Source: Desulfosporosinus fructosivorans (GTDB lineage: Bacteria > Bacillota > Desulfitobacteriia > Desulfitobacteriales > Desulfitobacteriaceae). From it: DNA of 64,000 nucleotides. The notes below the pieces were generated by a model. The model did not search any database. It was given only the letters and a program-made list of their open reading frames with translations, and had not been told where the DNA came from. Of this stretch, positions 59,779-64,000 are shown in pieces (the stretch's first letter is position 1; each line of letters begins with the position of its first letter). The DNA lies in NCBI RefSeq assembly GCF_004766045.1, contig NZ_SPQQ01000002.1:186001-250000 (forward strand). Reading direction: 5' to 3'. Both the position numbers and the translations under genes were made by a program.

Positions 59779-60660
59779 CTAGCAGAGCACTGAAATCTTA
59801 GGTCCAATTTCAATATTCCAGGTGCTTTCTGGACCAGCTTCTCCATCCAGATCTGACTTGATCGGTCGATCAGTATGTATTTTCAATTTAGAAGTGTGAA
59901 ATTCAATAATTTTTTCGGAGTTTGCCTTTTCTCCTGTCAAAACACTTAATAGAAGACGGAGGGTTTCTGGCCAGCCAGCTGCTGGAACAATCAAAATGTC
60001 AAGCTTCCCGTCAGTTAGGGAAGCCCTTGGCACAAGATTTCTGAGTCCTCCTACAGAAAGGCCATTCACGGCCATAAATAAAACAACCTCTTCAGTATAG
60101 CTTTTTCCGCCATGTTCGAACTCGATATGAAAGGGTCGAAAGGACGGAAGTGTTTCAATGCCTTTAAGAAAATAAGCTAATTGCCCAAGTGTATTCTTTA
60201 CGCGGGTATCAACTTTTTGAGAAACATCTGTTAAAAGTCCCGCGCTGGCCACATTGATAAAATATCGCTCATTCGATTTTCCAGTATCCATCTCAAAAAC
60301 GCTTCCTTTGCCAATGACTTTACACGCTTCAGGAATGCTTTTAGGCAGATGTAACGCGTAGGCTAAGTCATTCGCTGTTCCAACAGGCAGAATGCCTAGA
60401 ACGGGGCGTTTTTCCGTTGGAATGCGAAGTAAGCCGTTGACAGCTTGATGAATACTGCCATCTCCACCGGCGATAACTAAGCGATCCACATCCGCGCTTT
60501 GGGCGGCAATCTCTTCAACATCTTCGGGAGAAGATGCCCGATGGATACTTACTTCATGCCCACTTTCTTGAAAAATACGGATCACCGTATCTAGTTGAGC
60601 CGTTAATTTACGCCGTCCTGCGTATGGATTATAGACCAAACGTATTCGTTTACTCTTCAT
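59779..60660 (-). CDS. Diacylglycerol kinase family lipid kinase (YegS/BmrU-like)
   Basis: A 293-residue kinase. The glycine-rich ATP-binding motif is VIAGGDGSIHQAVNGL, preceded by LVYNPYAGRRK, and followed by GILPVGTANDLAYAL. FEMDTGKSNERYFINVASAG and the C-terminal PIKSDLDGEAGPES complete the family pattern. It phosphorylates a lipid, most likely diacylglycerol. The start is uncertain: the frame is open to 60711, but the ATG at 60660 matches the family N-terminus although AGAGGAG is rather far upstream. It slightly overlaps the dehydrogenase gene upstream if the longer form is used. Confidence 0.87.
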   Translation of the reverse strand: MKSKRIRLVYNPYAGRRKLTAQLDTVIRIFQESGHEVSIHRASSPEDVEEIAAQSADVDRLVIAGGDGSIHQAVNGLLRIPTEKRPVLGILPVGTANDLAYALHLPKSIPEACKVIGKGSVFEMDTGKSNERYFINVASAGLLTDVSQKVDTRVKNTLGQLAYFLKGIETLPSFRPFHIEFEHGGKSYTEEVVLFMAVNGLSVGGLRNLVPRASLTDGKLDILIVPAAGWPETLRLLLSVLTGEKANSEKIIEFHTSKLKIHTDRPIKSDLDGEAGPESTWNIEIGPKISVLC

Positions 60661-60688
60661 GACCGCTTGTAATCGACTCCTCTTCCAC

Positions 60689-61627
60689 TTAATACCCTCT
60701 ACTAATATCAATATGATTTGTCATTTGAGAAAAATCCGGATAAACCTTTAGATTCTTCTTAAAGAGTTCAAACGTTCTGGCTACATAATGTGGTGAACGC
60801 CCCGCAATATGGGGTGTCAATAAGACGTTTTTCATTTCCCAGAAGGGACTGCTTTCTGGTAACGGTTCTTGGACAAAAACATCTAAGGCCGCTGCGCGAA
60901 TTTTCCCCGTTTTTAACGCTTCCACGAGCGCTGACTCGTCCATCACCGCTCCACGTGCGACGTTGACCAAATAGCTTCCGGTTTTCATCTGACTAATTAA
61001 ATTTTTATTAAACATTCCAAACGTTTGCGATGTCAATGGAACAATCACAACAACAATATCACTCTTCGCCAAGAAAGCATTTAAATCGTGGCTCATCCCA
61101 ATTCGATCGTAAGCTTGATGATTCTTCACACTATGAGTTATACCCCAAACGGTCATTCCAAACGCTCGGCATTTTTTGGCCACCGCCTCGCCGATACTTC
61201 CTGCTCCAATAATGCACACGGTTTTGTCATACAGTTCATCAATACGCACTTCTGGATCCCAGACTTTCCGTTCCTGATGGTGAATAGAGATTTGCCCTTG
61301 ACGCATTATAGTTAAGATACTCCACAGGATATGTTCGGACATCTGAATTTGGTGAGCACCGCGGGCGTTTGTTAACGCAATGCCCCGCCCAGCCATCGCC
61401 TGAAGCGGCAGGTGATCAATCCCTGAGCTCATGACTTGAATCCAGCGTAACCTTGGAAAATGGAACAGTGTTTCTTCCGAAATATCATGCCCGAAACTAA
61501 CAAGCACCTCGACATCTTGATCTACTTGAGAAAAGTCTTTGACCCCCAAAAAGTTTGCCTCACTTAGAATGGAACGAACCTGTTCCCGTTGCTCCTTCCT
61601 CACTGGCAAACTGCACAAAATTTTCAT
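60689..61627 (-). CDS. D-2-hydroxyacid dehydrogenase
   Basis: A 312-residue NAD-dependent dehydrogenase of the D-isomer family. The Rossmann motif is CIIGAGSIGEAVAKKCRAFG (about 141-160). LVNVARGAVMDESALVEAL and AALDVFVQEPLP carry the catalytic Arg and Glu, and LTPHIAGRSPHYVA has the catalytic His. SGIDHLPLQAM is typical of the phosphoglycerate-dehydrogenase-like subgroup. The substrate is not known. ATG 61627 behind GGAGG is used rather than ATG 61666. Confidence 0.9.
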   Translation of the reverse strand: MKILCSLPVRKEQREQVRSILSEANFLGVKDFSQVDQDVEVLVSFGHDISEETLFHFPRLRWIQVMSSGIDHLPLQAMAGRGIALTNARGAHQIQMSEHILWSILTIMRQGQISIHHQERKVWDPEVRIDELYDKTVCIIGAGSIGEAVAKKCRAFGMTVWGITHSVKNHQAYDRIGMSHDLNAFLAKSDIVVVIVPLTSQTFGMFNKNLISQMKTGSYLVNVARGAVMDESALVEALKTGKIRAAALDVFVQEPLPESSPFWEMKNVLLTPHIAGRSPHYVARTFELFKKNLKVYPDFSQMTNHIDISRGY

Positions 61628-61683
61628 TCCCACTCCGCCCCTCCGCTTTCTAAGGTAAAACAGCATAGTTTTTCTAGTAAGCT

Positions 61684-62802
61684 CTAAGACTTCAGATTCT
61701 CTGGATTTAAGCCTTCAAGTTCCTGCAAGACAAAGCGCCCATCTTTTCGAACCAGCGTCTCATCAAAATAAATCTCGCCCCCGCCATAATCCGGTCTTTG
61801 AATACACACTAAATCCCAGTGAATAGCTGATTTATTACCGTTGTTGCAATCATCATAACAGGATCCCGGAGTAAAGTGGAAACTACCATCAATCTTTTCA
61901 TCAAAAAGGGTGTCCTTCATTGGCGTGTGAATATATGGATTGACTCCGATAGCAAATTCTCCGACGTAACGTGCTCCCTCGTCCGTATTGAAAATTAAAT
62001 TAATACGTTCCGTGTCGTTCGCAGTCGCATTAACAATCTTCCCGTTTTCAAACTCCAACACGATGTTTTCATATGTAAAGCCCTGAAAAAGTGATGGGGT
62101 ATTATAACTGATCCGCCCATTGATTGATTCTCTTATTGGGGCAGTAAATATCTCGCCATCCGGGACATTAATGTGCCCATCACACTTGATCGCTGGCATT
62201 CCTTTAATAGAAAAGACCAAATCTGTCCCTGGTCCAAGAATACGCACTTCATCCGTTTTTTCCATCAGCGCTTTCAGTGGCTCCATAGCGCGCGACATCT
62301 TAGAATAATCTAAGTTGCACACATCAAAGTAGAAATTCTCGAACCCTTCGATGCTCATGTTCCCTAACTGAGCCATAGAAGCGTTTGGATATCTCAACAC
62401 GCACCAGCGGGTATAGGGAACCCGTTGCTCTATATGCACTAATTTTTGGTAGTGAGACGAATAAGATTTCATTGCTTCAGCGGGGACATCTGCCCATTCA
62501 TTCGCATTATCTCCTGCCCGAATTCCAATATAGGCCTGCATTTCCTTCATGCGGGCGAGATCCCACCTTGTCATCGCTTCAGCCTGCTCAACCGTGAATT
62601 CTTTTAATAGTTCCCGCATTAAGGTATGATTAAGGGTAGACAAAAATGGTAACCCACCTGCTTGATAAGCATAGCGCACGAGAGCCTGGGCGAGTGGAAT
62701 GTCTTGTCCTAACACTTCAATCAGGATTTTCTCACCGGGTTGAAGCGCAATCGAGTAATTGATTAAGGAATTGGCGAGTTTTTCGATACGTGGGTCTTTC
62801 AC
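61684..62802 (-). CDS. M29 family aminopeptidase
   Basis: A 372-residue thermophilic-type metallopeptidase of family M29 (AmpS/PepS-like) that removes N-terminal residues from peptides. Metal ligands are likely in LRILGPGTDLVFSIKG-like VRILGPGTDLVFSI, then PDGEIFTAPIRESINGRISY, GEFAIGVNP and HWDLVCIQRPDYGGGEIYFD (His and Asp at the C-terminal end). GTG start behind AAGGAGG. Convergent or divergent partners are not linked; it is a housekeeping peptidase. Confidence 0.9.
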   Translation of the reverse strand: MKDPRIEKLANSLINYSIALQPGEKILIEVLGQDIPLAQALVRYAYQAGGLPFLSTLNHTLMRELLKEFTVEQAEAMTRWDLARMKEMQAYIGIRAGDNANEWADVPAEAMKSYSSHYQKLVHIEQRVPYTRWCVLRYPNASMAQLGNMSIEGFENFYFDVCNLDYSKMSRAMEPLKALMEKTDEVRILGPGTDLVFSIKGMPAIKCDGHINVPDGEIFTAPIRESINGRISYNTPSLFQGFTYENIVLEFENGKIVNATANDTERINLIFNTDEGARYVGEFAIGVNPYIHTPMKDTLFDEKIDGSFHFTPGSCYDDCNNGNKSAIHWDLVCIQRPDYGGGEIYFDETLVRKDGRFVLQELEGLNPENLKS

Positions 62803-62954
62803 TTTGGGGCCTCCTTATCTTCTTCGAGTCTAGTCAAGACAATATACAATTATATTCTTCACACTTTATATATTTACCTTTTTATCTGCTTTTTTATGTG
62901 AAGAAAGCCCGCTTCAAGACATTTTTGAAACTGTTCCATTATAAGGAGGAAATT

Positions 62955-63875
62955 ATGAACGCTCACCATACTCTGTGGGAATACCAATTGAAAGCTGAGG
63001 ACTCCGGTCAGAAATACTTATCCATCCTTCTCCATAAATTTCATTTCTCACTTAGGTTATTGCAACGCTTGAAGCAAGGTGAACGCGTTTGGGTTAATGG
63101 AAACTTCACCTACTTAACGGCTAGAGGTAAAGAAGGAGAAACGTTATCCATTCAGCTTTTTTCCGAAGAGGAAACTAACATTCCAGGAGAAAATCTCCCA
63201 ATAGATATTCTCTATGAAGATGAATACCTTTTAGTGGTAAATAAACCTGTGGGGCAAGTGGTTCATCCGACACACCGTTATCTCACGAACACCTTAGGAA
63301 ATGCCGTCGTTGGCTATTGGGAGCGCAAGGGAGAACCTCGCCTCTATCGTCCAATTCACCGAATCGACCGCAATACCTCCGGTGTCGTCATCATCGCCAA
63401 AAATCAATTTGCGCATCAGCAACTCGCTTGGCAACTGGAGCGCGGACATATCCAGAAACGATACTTTGGCTTCGTCGAAGGAGTTATTCCCGAAAATGAG
63501 GGTATTATCGATGACGCAATCGGGTTTGCTCCAGATAGTTTCATTAAACGACAAGCGCAGCCCGATGGGCAACTCGCCCGAACACATTATAGGGTTCTCC
63601 ATCGCTATCCCAAGGCCACCTTTCTAGAGTTTATTCTAGAAACCGGACGAACTCATCAAATACGGGTCCACTGCGAAGGCATTAATCACCCCTTGCTTGG
63701 AGACGATCTTTACAATGGTGATACAACCTTACTTTCCCGTCAAGCCTTGCACTCCTCTATGTACGCTTTTTTACATCCTGCTACAGGACTGCCCATGGTC
63801 ATTCGCGCACCTTTTCCCGAAGACCTTCGCAACTTGATTAAATCGTTAAATAGCGAAAACTCTCCTGGTAAATAA
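62955..63875 (+). CDS. RluA-family pseudouridine synthase
   Basis: A 306-residue protein with an N-terminal S4-like segment (LLHKFHFSLRLLQRLKQGER) and the RluA catalytic domain. The catalytic Asp is in HRIDRNTSGVVIIAKN (about 135-150). The fold-conserved EDEYLLVVNKPVGQVVHPTH and ETGRTHQIRVHCEGINHPLL are visible. It modifies uridine in rRNA or tRNA; the site is unknown. The frame is open to 62790, but ATG 62955 with AAGGAGG fits the family. Confidence 0.93.
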   Translation: MNAHHTLWEYQLKAEDSGQKYLSILLHKFHFSLRLLQRLKQGERVWVNGNFTYLTARGKEGETLSIQLFSEEETNIPGENLPIDILYEDEYLLVVNKPVGQVVHPTHRYLTNTLGNAVVGYWERKGEPRLYRPIHRIDRNTSGVVIIAKNQFAHQQLAWQLERGHIQKRYFGFVEGVIPENEGIIDDAIGFAPDSFIKRQAQPDGQLARTHYRVLHRYPKATFLEFILETGRTHQIRVHCEGINHPLLGDDLYNGDTTLLSRQALHSSMYAFLHPATGLPMVIRAPFPEDLRNLIKSLNSENSPGK

Positions 63876-63956
63876 TTACTTACTGATTTGCGAGAATTCG
63901 GGAAACCTAATTTTAAACTATTGACCTACTTAACTAACCTACTTACTTTACCTTAC

Positions 63957-63977
63957 CTTAACTTAACTTAACTTAAC
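63957..63977. repeat. Pentanucleotide repeat
   Basis: CTTAA units are repeated four to five times, within a wider TTAC/TTAA-rich tract from 63890 to the window end. No gene lies beyond the RluA stop. Confidence 0.75.
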
Positions 63978-64000
63978 TACTTAATAACCTACCTCCTTAA

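Noticed and set aside
1..64000. CRISPR arrays, insertion sequences, prophage genes, restriction-modification
   Set aside because: No regularly spaced direct repeats, transposase, integrase, portal or methylase/endonuclease motifs were found. The duplicated segments are gene ends and promoters, not insertion sequences.

Overview
The window looks like chromosome of an endospore-forming, anaerobic, moderately low-GC Firmicute. The evidence is an alpha/beta-type small acid-soluble spore protein, a YtoI-like DRTGG/CBS regulator, Amj, EcsAB, ComQXPA, rubredoxins with a rubredoxin-flavin reductase fusion, QueG and strong AGGAGG ribosome binding sites. The overall flavour is Desulfosporosinus/Desulfitobacterium-like (Peptococcaceae); that placement is inferred from gene content, not from a marker search.

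Region 1 (1-14.1 kb) is an accessory block of about 16 short genes, nearly all on the minus strand: nitroreductase, three GNAT acetyltransferases, a VOC protein, a methyltransferase, LysE, DUF1232, the alternate lipid II flippase Amj, a phosphoesterase, a racemase broken by one base, a dienelactone-hydrolase-like protein and several orphans. Many are followed by related imperfect-palindrome elements of 70-100 bp. The elements share a spacer and have outer ends resembling integron attC core sites (GTTATGY, GTTAGAC). The block also holds truncated duplicates of the 3' ends of two of its own genes. I read it as a candidate integron-type cassette array without a visible integrase.

Region 2 (14.3-17.8 kb) is polA-fpg. 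Region 3 (17.9-25.7 kb) centres on an OmpR-family two-component system. Four promoters here (FlxA-like gene, small b561-like membrane protein, eight-repeat secreted protein, and the two-component operon itself) carry TTCAG boxes phased at exactly 11 bp, followed 10 nt later by a -10-like hexamer: a small self-contained regulon. galE follows.

Region 4 (25.8-29.7 kb) has a DUF2975/XRE/DUF4173 membrane operon, a truncated anti-sigma remnant and a PhnB-like protein. Region 5 (29.9-36.4 kb) is a core run: dnaE, coaD, a DUF2007-like gene, accD, accA and tRNA-Leu(CAA). Region 6 (36.7-46.2 kb) holds the YtoI-like regulator, a SASP, a UPF0173 hydrolase, a decayed GH18 gene, tagO/wecA, fmdB-type and trmL genes, an aconitase, and an Lrp-type regulator overlapping an aminotransferase.

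Region 7 (46.2-53.1 kb) is a complete ComQXPA-type quorum-sensing locus (prenyltransferase, 55-residue ComX-like precursor ending in Trp, PDZ-containing multispanning kinase, LuxR-type regulator) next to an ABC transporter. Its two flanks carry related promoters with ComA-box-like sequences. Region 8 (53.3-63.9 kb) contains ecsAB, flavodoxin, queG, rubredoxin, rubredoxin-flavin reductase, a CCA-adding-type nucleotidyltransferase, a diacylglycerol-kinase-family protein, a 2-hydroxyacid dehydrogenase, an M29 aminopeptidase and an RluA-type pseudouridine synthase.
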